Positions 8,416-16,986 of a DNA stretch of 26,780 nt are shown here, in pieces (the stretch's first letter is position 1; every line of letters begins with the position of its first letter). The notes beneath the pieces were generated by a model, which saw nothing but the letters and a program-made list of their open reading frames with translations, made no database searches and was not told where the DNA came from. The translations under genes and the position numbers were made by a program. The DNA is from a virus: the IMG/VR virus record IMGVR_UViG_3300028653_000049, positions 1-26,780 of that record. One strand, 5' to 3'.

Positions 8416-9587
8416 TATGCCATTATATTAATTGTAGATTTATTTTGTATTTTTATTATATCATTAATTTTCTCACAAATAATATTAATTTGATTGTCAA
8501 CATCTTTTAAAAATTCTTTTTCTTTAATACGTATTATATGACAATTATGTTTTTTCCTTAAAAAATTTTCTCTATTTAAGTCACGTTCTCTTTCTTTTGT
8601 TTTATTGTGGTTAATTTCATCCCATTCGATACATATATTATATTTTTCAATATATCCATCAACCCAATATCTTACGAATTTCTTTTCACCACCATTTAAT
8701 GCATGCTGAATTTTAATTCCCAATTTTTCTGAAATCATATCTAAGTAAATTATCGAATTTGCATTATATGATGGAACACGTTTTTTCCAAATCTCACCAT
8801 ATCTTTCAATAGTGGTATTCATTATTTTTTCACTAATTTCTTTAACTTGTGATGGATGTTCCACACCATATTTTTTTAAAAAAGTTTCTTTCATTTTTTC
8901 TTTAATTTCTAATAAAGAATTGGGGTTTTCAACTCCATATCTTTCTAAACATGTTTGTTTTCTTTTTTTAATGACATCTTCATTTAATGAACAATTTTCA
9001 ACACCATACTTAAGTAAATTAGTTTTTTTTGTTTTTTCTTTAGTGTCGGATGATTGTAAGTTATATTCAACGCCAAATTTTTTTAAACATGTTTGTTTTT
9101 TCTTTTCTTTAATTATATTGGATTGTGAATTATGTTCACAACCAAATTTTTTTAGCGTTGTTTCTTTTATTTTATTTTTTGTGTCTTCACATAATAAATT
9201 TGTTGTTGTGCCAAATTTTTTTAAACACGTTTGTTTTCTTTTTTCTTTAACTTCAGGTAATTGTGAATGATGTTCAACACCATATCTTTTTAAACATGTT
9301 AGTTTTTTCTTTTTAATTAAATTAACAATATCATTATTTACACATTTTCTTGAACAATATTTTATATATCCCTTACTGAATTTATCATATTTAAGTGTGT
9401 TACCACATATACATTTTGGTAATTCAGTTATATTATTCACATAATTAAATAACATTTGCCCCCAATTAGTAATTTTAAATTTTTCATTAAATTTAATAAT
9501 ATTATTAACCTCATCAGGAAATCTATTTCTAATTTGTGAAATTCCTTTATATTCACCATTAAGATAGTCTAAAAAATCGTTATACAT
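8415..9587 (-). CDS. Homing endonuclease: zinc-ribbon, seven 23-residue repeats, Vsr-like nuclease domain
   Basis: This 390-aa free-standing homing endonuclease is a paralogue of the gene at 16983-18056. The N-terminal part has a likely zinc site (CICG near residue 60, CSRKC about 25 residues on). Residues about 101-262 are seven repeats of exactly 23 residues around KYGVENPSQ and KEKxKQTCLK, a probable modular DNA-binding array. The C-terminal nuclease domain resembles PD-(D/E)XK/Vsr-like enzymes: VDGY with D310, IEWDE with E321 and D323, H327, then an IIRI strand. Its ATG overlaps the stop of the 211-aa gene, and its stop overlaps the Nudix ATG, both as TAATG. It has therefore been inserted into a coupled gene pair without breaking either neighbour. 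Confidence 0.88.
   Translation of the reverse strand: MYNDFLDYLNGEYKGISQIRNRFPDEVNNIIKFNEKFKITNWGQMLFNYVNNITELPKCICGNTLKYDKFSKGYIKYCSRKCVNNDIVNLIKKKKLTCLKRYGVEHHSQLPEVKEKRKQTCLKKFGTTTNLLCEDTKNKIKETTLKKFGCEHNSQSNIIKEKKKQTCLKKFGVEYNLQSSDTKEKTKKTNLLKYGVENCSLNEDVIKKRKQTCLERYGVENPNSLLEIKEKMKETFLKKYGVEHPSQVKEISEKIMNTTIERYGEIWKKRVPSYNANSIIYLDMISEKLGIKIQHALNGGEKKFVRYWVDGYIEKYNICIEWDEINHNKTKERERDLNRENFLRKKHNCHIIRIKEKEFLKDVDNQINIICEKINDIIKIQNKSTINIMA
8802..9287 (-). repeat. Seven tandem 69-bp coding repeats in the homing endonuclease
   Basis: Seven units of 23 codons lie between the first RYGVEHHSQ and the closing RYGEIW. Each carries a (K/R)(Y/F)G start and a KxKxTxL end. Nucleotide identity between units is moderate, so this is an old protein-level array rather than a fresh DNA tandem repeat. 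Confidence 0.8.
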
Positions 9588-10222
9588 TATTTTCTCTCCA
9601 ATAAATTTATTAATTTATCAATATCTTTTTTATCAAGTTTATTGATTAAGCCAGCAACCTTTTGAAGTTTTTTGTCTTTAATTTCTTGATTCTCAGATTT
9701 TTTTGATATTTCATCTTCAGATTTTTTATTAACTAATTTATCTTCCTCTACCTTAGATTCAGTAATAGAATTTATTTCATCAATTGGTTCTTTAAATGCT
9801 TTTTTCAAATGTGGTTGAATTGCTTCAATAATTTTTTTTGCCCATACAATATCTTCTTTCTGACATTCCTCTGAATGAAATTTATCATCAACAGCTTTTC
9901 TATAATCACTTTTTAATTTATTTGGATTTCTATAAAAATATTCTAAATCCTTAATATATTTTCCATGAATAAGTTCAGCTAAATCATTTAATAATTCTTT
10001 TTGTTCTTGATTCTCCTTTCCTTCAGCGAAACCTAGATTAGAAAAACCAAAACGACCTAGCATATCATATCTGAAAGGTTGTGTACCAATTTTAACATTA
10101 TAATCTGTAGTATTATTAGCTTGACTTTCTAAATCATTACCATTAGTGGGTATATCGTTTTTACCAATTAGTTCACCATTCGAATCAACTATTTCAAGTA
10201 AGTCTTTCTTTTTTAATTTCAT
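9587..10222 (-). CDS. Uncharacterised phage protein, possibly structural
   Basis: This 211-aa protein belongs to no family I recognise. The N-terminus (MKLKKKDLLEIVDSNGELIG) is followed by a segment rich in Phe and Gly (FRYDMLGRFGFSNLGF, about residues 50-65). The middle (about 70-140) looks helical, with HGKYIKDLEYFYRNPNKL. The end is a long charged stretch of Lys and Glu (about 150-211) finishing DKKDIDKLINLLERK, probably coiled. It heads the unit 211-aa protein, homing endonuclease, Nudix, with a TATTTATA motif 15 nt upstream of its ATG. Its stop overlaps the next start (TAATG). Virion association is a guess from the late-type promoter motif and the composition. Confidence 0.75.
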   Translation of the reverse strand: MKLKKKDLLEIVDSNGELIGKNDIPTNGNDLESQANNTTDYNVKIGTQPFRYDMLGRFGFSNLGFAEGKENQEQKELLNDLAELIHGKYIKDLEYFYRNPNKLKSDYRKAVDDKFHSEECQKEDIVWAKKIIEAIQPHLKKAFKEPIDEINSITESKVEEDKLVNKKSEDEISKKSENQEIKDKKLQKVAGLINKLDKKDIDKLINLLERK

Positions 10223-10237
10223 AAGAATATGTTTTGA

Positions 10238-10245
10238 TATAAATA
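10238..10245 (-). promoter_or_regulatory. AGTATTTATA-type phage promoter motif upstream of the 211-aa gene
   Basis: The coding strand reads TTAGTATTTATATCAAAA, 15 nt before the ATG at 10222. It lies in the 53-nt gap after the DNA polymerase gene and separates the replication operon from the next unit. Confidence 0.5.
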
Positions 10246-10275
10246 CTAAATAATTGATATAAATTATTATTTATC

Positions 10276-13200
10276 TTAAGATTCTACATCATCAACATCT
10301 AAATATTCGCTTACTTCTTCATCAATTTTACCTTCTTGTTCATTAACAAATTCTTCAAACACAACATTCGAATTTTCTATTTCAGCAAAAACTTGTTCCA
10401 TTGTTGAAACTAATGGAATTCCAAATTTTTGTTTAAACTCGATAAAATATTTTCTTCTTTTTTCTTGTTGTGCGCTAAGAAATAATTCTCTATCGGTTTT
10501 AGTTGTTAATTCACTAATTTCCAATTCTTGAATTTTCTTTTGATTTTCTTCTCTTTGTCTATCTAATTCAATTTCAATTTGGCTTTTAGGTATATCTACA
10601 TTACTTCTTTTTATTTGAATATAAACACCATTATATAAACCAACGTGATAATCACTACCATCTTTAACTAATACTAAGTCACCTTCCTTATATTCATCAT
10701 TTATTGATTTAATTTTTGGTTTATTACTTACAATCATTTTATCATTTAAGAACTTTAATGCGTCATCATATATTTCATAATGAACACGATATTCATCACG
10801 CATTTTAAAACCATCCCAAATTTTTCTTGGGTCATATCCTGTTTTATTCCAAAAATCAACTTCAAGGTCTTCTAAGTGCATTGATTCATCGAAATCATCG
10901 AAATCAAAGTTTTTTAACATTAAATCATAACTAGTAAATTCATTTTTCTTTAAATCACCCTTTTTATCAATTTTAACTAATATTTTTTTCTGAATTTCTG
11001 GGTCAAATCCAACTAATAATGTTTCAACTCTTTTATTAAAAGCATCTAAATATTTTTCATAATTATAAACACCTGTCATATTAGGATTTTCAATAAGGTC
11101 TTCATTTTTAATTAATGTAGCACAATATCTTTCTTTCTCAGTTTCTTTATCCACAATTTTACGTGAGTCACCATGTGATTTTTTATAACCACTATTTACA
11201 TAATAAACAACACTATCTAATTCAGGTTCTTGTGGCATATAATTAGCAATTAACTTTATCTTATCATCAATAGTTAGTTCCTTTTTAATTCTTTCGAGAT
11301 TTAATTCATCTTTATGTTGTTCAAATAATTTTTCAGCAATTAATTCTCGTTTTTCAATTAATAATTCCATATGTGCTTGCATACCTTTATCTCTACCATT
11401 CTTATCTTTACCTCTTTTCTTATATGCACTTAAAGTAGTTTTAATTTTACTCTTACTTGCAATTTTCTTTAAAGGAATTTGCATATAACGAATATCATCA
11501 GAATAATCATGATAATATTTAACAAATTCATTACCCTTACCATGAAGAATTAATTTTAATCCATTATCAATAAATTCTTCAATATATTCTGGCATTGCTT
11601 TAGATTTAATGGTATTACCAGTTAATTTGATTTTCTCTTTCATTTCACCTGTCTTTTTATCTTTAACTAATGAAAGCGTAGCATAATTAATACGTGCAAG
11701 ATTTAAACAAGAAGTACTTTTGCCATCATCGTCTACACTCATGTAAGGTGGCTTCATCTCTTCTTTATTATATTTCTCAATTAATGCACCAATACCAACT
11801 TTACCACCATATTGCCACATTTCATCAATTTTTCCTTCTGTCTGACCATCAAATACACCATCATCAGTTATTCTAATTGCTGTTAATTCTGGATATTGAA
11901 AGTTAATACCGTCAGTAACTGCCAGTAATGCAATACAACCATATTTACTAAACCAATTTATTGCATGTCTTAAATGAATTCTACCTACACATGTAATTCT
12001 TGCAGCACAAACATTATCCGACCAGTTAAATGATATGTTTGAACCTAATGCACCGAACAATGAATTATTCAAAATTTTGATAGGCAACTGCTTAATTTTC
12101 GCCATTGATATGTCTGTTGGTGTAAGTTCACCATTCAGATATTTGATATGAATTTCAGGGTCAATTTGCCTTAATAATTCAACTTCTTCTTTATCTAGTT
12201 TATTAATATTTGCTATTTTTTTATAAATATTACGTGTAGTTGTAAGATAAAGTAAAAACTTTTTCATTACACCTGTAATATCAAACATTGGAAATACTCC
12301 TTCAGTTAATTGAATCATTGGATAAAGACTTGCATAGTCAATCTTTATAATACGTTCAGAATATCCAGTTTTAAATGTTCTAGCTAAACCACCACTAAAC
12401 TTTTCATATTTATCTGGACATGGAATCGCTAAATCATTTTCATAACTCCATGCTGTCATAAGTAAATTCCATATTGCTGCAGTGCCCATAGTACAAATAC
12501 GTTGATAAGTAGTTGGTACTATTTTAGCAAGCATAAATGACGATTGATTATATAATTCATCTACCTGTTCTGTTTCCCAAAGGTCATCAAGAAGATATTG
12601 TTTTACTAATTTCTTACCATTAATAAAAATATTTAAATTCTTTGGTTGTGCCTCTACTTTAAACCAATTAATAAAATTTTTATTTTCAGTAAGATATGTT
12701 TTTCTTAATGTTTTATATTCATCATCACTTATTTTATTTTTATTGATTTGAAGCTTATATAAATTCTTAGCAATTTCTTGATACTCTTCAGGAACTTGAA
12801 CATAATTATTTTTTTCATCGATGAGGAATATTTTATTTTCAGAATAATATCTACCAATTGAATTGTCTTCCCCTTCAATATATGTCCTATTTGGTTTAGC
12901 AATCTTTTCAAATTTTGCTACATATTTTAATCCAGTTTCTTTCAAATCACTATTAACTGCTGCAGTTCTTTTTGTTGCATGAATTATATCAATTATTGAA
13001 TAACCCCACATTTCTGTAGCAGTATATTTATCTGAAGTATTACCATATTTAACTGAAACATTACCTCTTCTTTTTAATAATACTCCTTCTTTAAGTCCTT
13101 GTGGTAACTCAGTTAAATCCATTTTAAGTATTTTTGCTCTACCTAAAATAAAATCAAAATCGAATGTTTCTGAAAAATATCCAGAAATAACTGCAGGTTT

Positions 13201-13929
13201 TAAATGGTGAATTATATTAAAAAAATCTTGAATTAATCTAATTTCAGATTCATCATCATTAACTTTATCAACTTCTAATATTGTTTCAAAATCACGATTA
13301 TCTCTAATACCAATTGCAAATACTCTGGCTATCTGATATCGTAAACCAGTTGTTTCAATATCAAATGTTAATTTATGTACATTTTTATATTCATTATATC
13401 CTTTATAAAGCCTAGACTGTGTTGAAATAAAAAATTGTTCAGTTGTTCTTGGTGAATAAAAACAATCACGATATAAATAAATTGCTTCACCCTTTTTATC
13501 ATCTTTAACTATTTGACCATCATCGTCAGTTAATTTTTCATATGGGTCAATTCCACCATCCCTTAAATAACTCAATATGTCATTATATGACCTACTACTG
13601 GTTATCTTAAAACAATAACCTTCAACTAATCTTTTTTGATTACCAGTTTTTAATGGTGTAATAGTAATACCATATTTTATTTTTTTACTTTCAATATATT
13701 GCTCAGATTGATTTTCATATAACTTAATGTTTAACCTTGAAATGTCTTTCATGTAGAGAAATGGCTCATATTTAATACTTTCAATTCTCGGTTCTTTATT
13801 CGGTTCACTTATTACGCATTCAGCATGAGATGTTCGAGGATCGGTTTCAATATTCGTAACGTACCTTAACTCTTCATTATACCCTTCAAGAAAACCTTTA
13901 ATTTCGCTAAGTATATTTTGTTTATTCAT
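10276..13929 (-). CDS. Family B DNA polymerase with 3'-5' exonuclease (T4 gp43-like)
   Basis: This 1217-aa replicative polymerase is longer than T4 gp43 (about 900 aa). The exonuclease motifs are ExoI FDIETTG (D190, E192), ExoII in SGYFSETFDFDF, and a likely ExoIII YLLDD. The polymerase motifs are A, DYASLYP (D531); B, KILNNSLFG (K618, N622, S623); and C, AVTDGIN (D673). Motif C has Val in place of the first Asp of the usual DTDS. The second Asp, which binds catalytic metal in RB69, is kept, so activity is expected. After the thumb, about 150 C-terminal residues include a KOW/Tudor-like strand set (EGDLVLVKDGSDYHVGLY) and a coiled, acidic tail not seen in T4. The gene ends the operon helicase, 123-aa protein, QueC-like protein, polymerase, 12 nt after the QueC-like gene. 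Confidence 0.96.
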   Translation of the reverse strand: MNKQNILSEIKGFLEGYNEELRYVTNIETDPRTSHAECVISEPNKEPRIESIKYEPFLYMKDISRLNIKLYENQSEQYIESKKIKYGITITPLKTGNQKRLVEGYCFKITSSRSYNDILSYLRDGGIDPYEKLTDDDGQIVKDDKKGEAIYLYRDCFYSPRTTEQFFISTQSRLYKGYNEYKNVHKLTFDIETTGLRYQIARVFAIGIRDNRDFETILEVDKVNDDESEIRLIQDFFNIIHHLKPAVISGYFSETFDFDFILGRAKILKMDLTELPQGLKEGVLLKRRGNVSVKYGNTSDKYTATEMWGYSIIDIIHATKRTAAVNSDLKETGLKYVAKFEKIAKPNRTYIEGEDNSIGRYYSENKIFLIDEKNNYVQVPEEYQEIAKNLYKLQINKNKISDDEYKTLRKTYLTENKNFINWFKVEAQPKNLNIFINGKKLVKQYLLDDLWETEQVDELYNQSSFMLAKIVPTTYQRICTMGTAAIWNLLMTAWSYENDLAIPCPDKYEKFSGGLARTFKTGYSERIIKIDYASLYPMIQLTEGVFPMFDITGVMKKFLLYLTTTRNIYKKIANINKLDKEEVELLRQIDPEIHIKYLNGELTPTDISMAKIKQLPIKILNNSLFGALGSNISFNWSDNVCAARITCVGRIHLRHAINWFSKYGCIALLAVTDGINFQYPELTAIRITDDGVFDGQTEGKIDEMWQYGGKVGIGALIEKYNKEEMKPPYMSVDDDGKSTSCLNLARINYATLSLVKDKKTGEMKEKIKLTGNTIKSKAMPEYIEEFIDNGLKLILHGKGNEFVKYYHDYSDDIRYMQIPLKKIASKSKIKTTLSAYKKRGKDKNGRDKGMQAHMELLIEKRELIAEKLFEQHKDELNLERIKKELTIDDKIKLIANYMPQEPELDSVVYYVNSGYKKSHGDSRKIVDKETEKERYCATLIKNEDLIENPNMTGVYNYEKYLDAFNKRVETLLVGFDPEIQKKILVKIDKKGDLKKNEFTSYDLMLKNFDFDDFDESMHLEDLEVDFWNKTGYDPRKIWDGFKMRDEYRVHYEIYDDALKFLNDKMIVSNKPKIKSINDEYKEGDLVLVKDGSDYHVGLYNGVYIQIKRSNVDIPKSQIEIELDRQREENQKKIQELEISELTTKTDRELFLSAQQEKRRKYFIEFKQKFGIPLVSTMEQVFAEIENSNVVFEEFVNEQEGKIDEEVSEYLDVDDVES

Positions 13930-13941
13930 TTTCTTATTTTA

Positions 13942-14754
13942 TTAGTTATGTATTAATTCTTCATTATTATCATTATTAAAATTAAATTCTAATTGAATTG
14001 GTGATAGTTTAGGTTCATCTGATGAATTTAAATATTCGATACCATTGATATTATAAATCTTATATCCATTACATAATAAAACATATGCATTTTGTTTTAT
14101 TAAATTTTTATTATATCTATTAGGATATTTATTTAAACCGTAATAATTACTTGATATAATGTGTTTACATGGCACACATTCACAACAAGGTTCATATTCA
14201 ATTATTTTAGCATCTATTGAACCAATTATTTTTGGCATTTCACAAGAAATAATTAAATCTAAATATTGTTTTGGTAATTCATTAGCAATTTCTTCTTTTT
14301 TTATTTTAACTAGAGGAAATGTTAATGGTTTTATGTTATCAATAATTGAAGAATATGAATTATATATTGCTTGTATCTCAGATAAATAAGAAATTGCATC
14401 ATCATTACTAACATAAGCAATCTGTATTTCATCAAAATTCCTGCATTGTAAATATAATGCACCTAATATCCAAATAGGTAGTTGTTTAAATTTTAATTCA
14501 TCATCATAACATGAATTAATACAAATATTCATTAGATGTTTAATACTTTGTATTTTCAACTCAGATTTATTAAATTCTTTCGAAAATTCTTCAAATAATA
14601 ATTCAACCCTATTTTTTTCAAGAATCGTTTTATTTCTATTGTTCTCAATTTCTACATAAAATGGATATACTTCATTACCATCATTGAGATTTTTCCAAAC
14701 CAAGTATGTTGAATCTAGTCCACCTGAAAAGAAAATAGCTATTTTTTTACCCAT
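13942..14754 (-). CDS. QueC-like ATP-pyrophosphatase family protein (preQ0 synthase-like)
   Basis: This 270-aa protein begins with the PP-loop SGGLDST (residues 10-16) that binds ATP in adenine nucleotide alpha-hydrolases. Cys residues C171, C190, C193 and C196 give a C-x18-C-x2-C-x2-C zinc site like the CxxCxxC of QueC. QueC makes 7-cyano-7-deazaguanine for queuosine, and phage relatives feed DNA modification with 7-deazaguanines. The central part diverges from textbook QueC, and an additional Cys at 191 is present. It overlaps the upstream 123-aa gene by 8 nt and precedes the DNA polymerase by 12 nt, so it is made with the replication proteins. No QueD, QueE or FolE gene lies in the window, so the pathway cannot be confirmed; another PP-loop amidating enzyme is possible. 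Confidence 0.8.
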   Translation of the reverse strand: MGKKIAIFFSGGLDSTYLVWKNLNDGNEVYPFYVEIENNRNKTILEKNRVELLFEEFSKEFNKSELKIQSIKHLMNICINSCYDDELKFKQLPIWILGALYLQCRNFDEIQIAYVSNDDAISYLSEIQAIYNSYSSIIDNIKPLTFPLVKIKKEEIANELPKQYLDLIISCEMPKIIGSIDAKIIEYEPCCECVPCKHIISSNYYGLNKYPNRYNKNLIKQNAYVLLCNGYKIYNINGIEYLNSSDEPKLSPIQLEFNFNNDNNEELIHN

Positions 14755-15118
14755 TTTTTATTTTATTTGTTAATGTTCTTGTTTTTGGATTATATTTATA
14801 AGTTATGTTATCTAATTTAAATTCATTGGTCTTTAATACTGCTTTTATGTCTTTCGGAAATACACATATCATCCACATAGCAGAAATTGGATTGTTGCCA
14901 ATAAGCTTAAAATAACCATCTCTTTTTACTATATCAAAATCTAAATATTTAACGTCATTTTGGTCATTTAATATATCTTCTAATATATTTGCAAATGCTG
15001 CATAAATATCGGGTTTCAAGTTAATTTCTGAAATATCGTTATCGTACATTATTGATTGGAACAATAAATCTCGAAATGGATTGTATCCCCACGAATAAGC
15101 ATTTCCCATATCTTTCAT
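14747..15118 (-). CDS. Uncharacterised small protein in the replication operon
   Basis: This is a 123-aa protein of no recognised family. It is soluble, with no signal or membrane segment. It begins MKDMGNAYSWGYNPFRDLLF, has a helical middle (DIYAAFANILEDILND), then a beta-rich half containing YLDFDIVKRDGYFKLIG and MWMICVFPKDIKAVL. The ATG overlaps the helicase stop by 4 nt, and its 3' end overlaps the QueC-like start by 8 nt, so it is translationally coupled to both. That placement suggests a role with the helicase or in nucleotide/DNA modification, but no function can be assigned from the sequence. Confidence 0.75.
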   Translation of the reverse strand: MKDMGNAYSWGYNPFRDLLFQSIMYDNDISEINLKPDIYAAFANILEDILNDQNDVKYLDFDIVKRDGYFKLIGNNPISAMWMICVFPKDIKAVLKTNEFKLDNITYKYNPKTRTLTNKIKNG

Positions 15119-16911
15119 TTTTTATGTTTATTTTTAATAATTTCAATTAAATCGTTAATAATACTTTGATTAATATCTGATTCATATTTTTCCCCATCAA
15201 TTACTTGTGAAATTTGAGACCGTTTGGATTCTATCAAATTAAAAACGTATTCGTCAATAGTATCTTTATATATAAAAATATATGCATTAACTGCATTTTT
15301 TTGGCCTATTCTAGAAACTCGATCCGTACACTGATCTAAAGTTCCGGGATTCCACGGTATTGTTAACATACCGACTTTACTGGCTTCTGTTAATGTTAAA
15401 CTTTCTTTTGTTGTTCCTTCACTACCTAAAAATATTTTAATTTTTCCGTTTTCATTTTGAAAATCTTTAACAACATTATTTCGCTCAGTATCTGATTCAT
15501 CACCTGTATGAAGTCCACTTAATTCAGGATATTCTTTATGTAGTTCATATAAACTTTCCTTATAGAAATCAATTGCAACAAATTTTTCACCACATTCTAA
15601 TATTGAATCAATTAATTCTTTTACATTATTAACTTTTAAATGTGAAGTATATTCCCTTAATTTACCCATAATTGATAATGGATTTGATAAGTTTTTATTT
15701 ACAAACTCATTTGCAACACCAGCTTCGAGGTCATAATATATTTCATATTCTTTTGGAGTCATTTCTAATACAATTCTTTGATATGTTTTTTCAGGTAAAT
15801 CTTTCAGAACTTCAGATTTTTTCTTTCTGTAAATATATGGTGCAATTTTATTAAATAATTCATCAAATTTAGTTAAAGTAAAATCAGTCTCCCATCCATA
15901 ACCATCTAAATTATAATTCATTCCACAATAATATTCATAAAAATATTTTTGTGTTGCAAAATCAATTGGTGAAATTTGATGTAAAACACTATATAATTCT
16001 GCTATTTTATTAGGACATGGGGTTCCACTCATAAACACTTTTGATACTTTTTTATTTTTAAATATATCATCCTTAAATATTTTCTTAAAATTTTTATATG
16101 TGTTTGATTTTGTTGATTTTAAATGATGTGATTCATCACAAATTAAACAATCAATTTTTCCAATATTTAATTTATTAAATTTATTTTCTACTTTATTAAA
16201 ATCTGAAGAATTAAAATACTCATAATTTACGATAATAAATTTAGCATCTTCAATACTACACGTATTTTTTTTACCAATAATAAATGCATTTGAATTTGTG
16301 AACTTATAAATTTCATTATAATAATTAAACTTAGCTGAGTTGGGTGTAATAACAAATACTTTATCAAAAGGATTCATTTCTACATATGCTATTGATACTA
16401 AGCTTTTTCCTGTACCCATGTCTAATGCTAAGAGAAGATTTCTGGTTACATTTAAGAACATTGTGCTAATTATTTGGTGAGGGTAAAGTACCACATTTGG
16501 TTTTAAATTCTTATGAACAACATCTATATATTTCTCATAAGTTTCTTCTAATTCCTGCTTGTATTTTACCCACTGATCTTTTTTAATATTTAAATCAGCA
16601 ATAAATTTACGTTTTTCAATTTCACTTGCTTCAATTTTTTTTATTTGGTCAATAAATATTTTACGACTATCTTCATTACCGAAATCAAAGTGAATTTTAT
16701 CAGAACCTTTATATTTTTTAATTAAATTTAATAATGAAGGTGTAGTTACTTCCCATACCATCATACCTGCATTCCATTTACGAGTTTCTTCTGGTAAATT
16801 TTTTATCTTTTCAATCAATCCTTCATTGTATTGAAATCTAAGATAATATGCTTGTCTTTTTGAAATTCGTTCTAGATGAACGATAAAAACAGGTACTTGC
16901 ATGTATAACAT
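15115..16911 (-). CDS. SNF2-family DNA helicase/translocase with HARP-like N-terminus
   Basis: The open frame can begin at TTG 16929, but that TTG is the end of a promoter element (TATCTTTG), so ATG 16911 or 16902 is preferred. With the 16911 start it is about 598 aa. An N-terminal segment (FQYNEGLIEKIKNLP, then RKWNAGMMVWEV) resembles the HARP/annealing domain of SMARCAL1-type remodelers. SF2 motifs follow: Walker A MGTGKS (K169), motif II DESHH (D259), motif III MSGTP, and motif VI DRVSRIGQ (from 530), the signature of SNF2 enzymes. It probably remodels replication forks or recombination intermediates, as UvsW does in T4, though it is not a UvsW orthologue by motif. It is the first gene of the replication operon. 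Confidence 0.93.
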   Translation of the reverse strand: MLYMQVPVFIVHLERISKRQAYYLRFQYNEGLIEKIKNLPEETRKWNAGMMVWEVTTPSLLNLIKKYKGSDKIHFDFGNEDSRKIFIDQIKKIEASEIEKRKFIADLNIKKDQWVKYKQELEETYEKYIDVVHKNLKPNVVLYPHQIISTMFLNVTRNLLLALDMGTGKSLVSIAYVEMNPFDKVFVITPNSAKFNYYNEIYKFTNSNAFIIGKKNTCSIEDAKFIIVNYEYFNSSDFNKVENKFNKLNIGKIDCLICDESHHLKSTKSNTYKNFKKIFKDDIFKNKKVSKVFMSGTPCPNKIAELYSVLHQISPIDFATQKYFYEYYCGMNYNLDGYGWETDFTLTKFDELFNKIAPYIYRKKKSEVLKDLPEKTYQRIVLEMTPKEYEIYYDLEAGVANEFVNKNLSNPLSIMGKLREYTSHLKVNNVKELIDSILECGEKFVAIDFYKESLYELHKEYPELSGLHTGDESDTERNNVVKDFQNENGKIKIFLGSEGTTKESLTLTEASKVGMLTIPWNPGTLDQCTDRVSRIGQKNAVNAYIFIYKDTIDEYVFNLIESKRSQISQVIDGEKYESDINQSIINDLIEIIKNKHKK

Positions 16912-16926
16912 TAATTTTATAACACA

Positions 16927-16956
16927 CAAAGATAATTAAAAAAATCTAATTGTCAA
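16927..16956 (-). promoter_or_regulatory. Bacteroidetes-type host promoter for the replication operon
   Basis: The coding strand has TTG (16954-16956), a 19-nt spacer, then TATCTTTG (16927-16934). This matches the Bacteroidetes consensus of TTG near -33 and TAnnTTTG near -7. Transcription would begin about 10-20 nt before the helicase ATG. The same TTGACAAT block is repeated 26 nt upstream. It is the only such match I found in an intergenic gap. Confidence 0.7.
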
Positions 16957-16986
16957 TTAATATTTTAAATTACTATTGTCAATTAA
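16949..16986. repeat. Short direct repeat ATTGTCAATTAA, two copies
   Basis: Identical 12-mers lie at 16949-16960 and 16975-16986. One copy forms the upstream part of the host-type promoter; the other touches the end of the homing endonuclease gene. This could be an operator pair or a remnant of insertion. Confidence 0.5.

Noticed and set aside
8812-9270. 152-codon plus-strand frame opposite the homing endonuclease repeats
   Set aside because: Its regular repeats (STPYF, FSLxS) mirror the 69-bp coding repeats on the other strand; no independent coding signal.
10246-10275. AT-only inverted repeat ATAAAT-AATA-ATTTAT after the polymerase as a terminator
   Set aside because: The stem is six A-T pairs with no following T run; too weak in such AT-rich DNA.
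11911-11913. Changed motif C as evidence for a dead polymerase
   Set aside because: The metal-binding second Asp (D673), motif A Asp, motif B Lys and Asn, and exonuclease residues are intact over a full-length frame.
16927-16929. TTG as start codon of the SNF2 helicase
   Set aside because: The TTG is the end of the TATCTTTG promoter element, so it would lie upstream of the transcript; ATG at 16911 or 16902 fits better.
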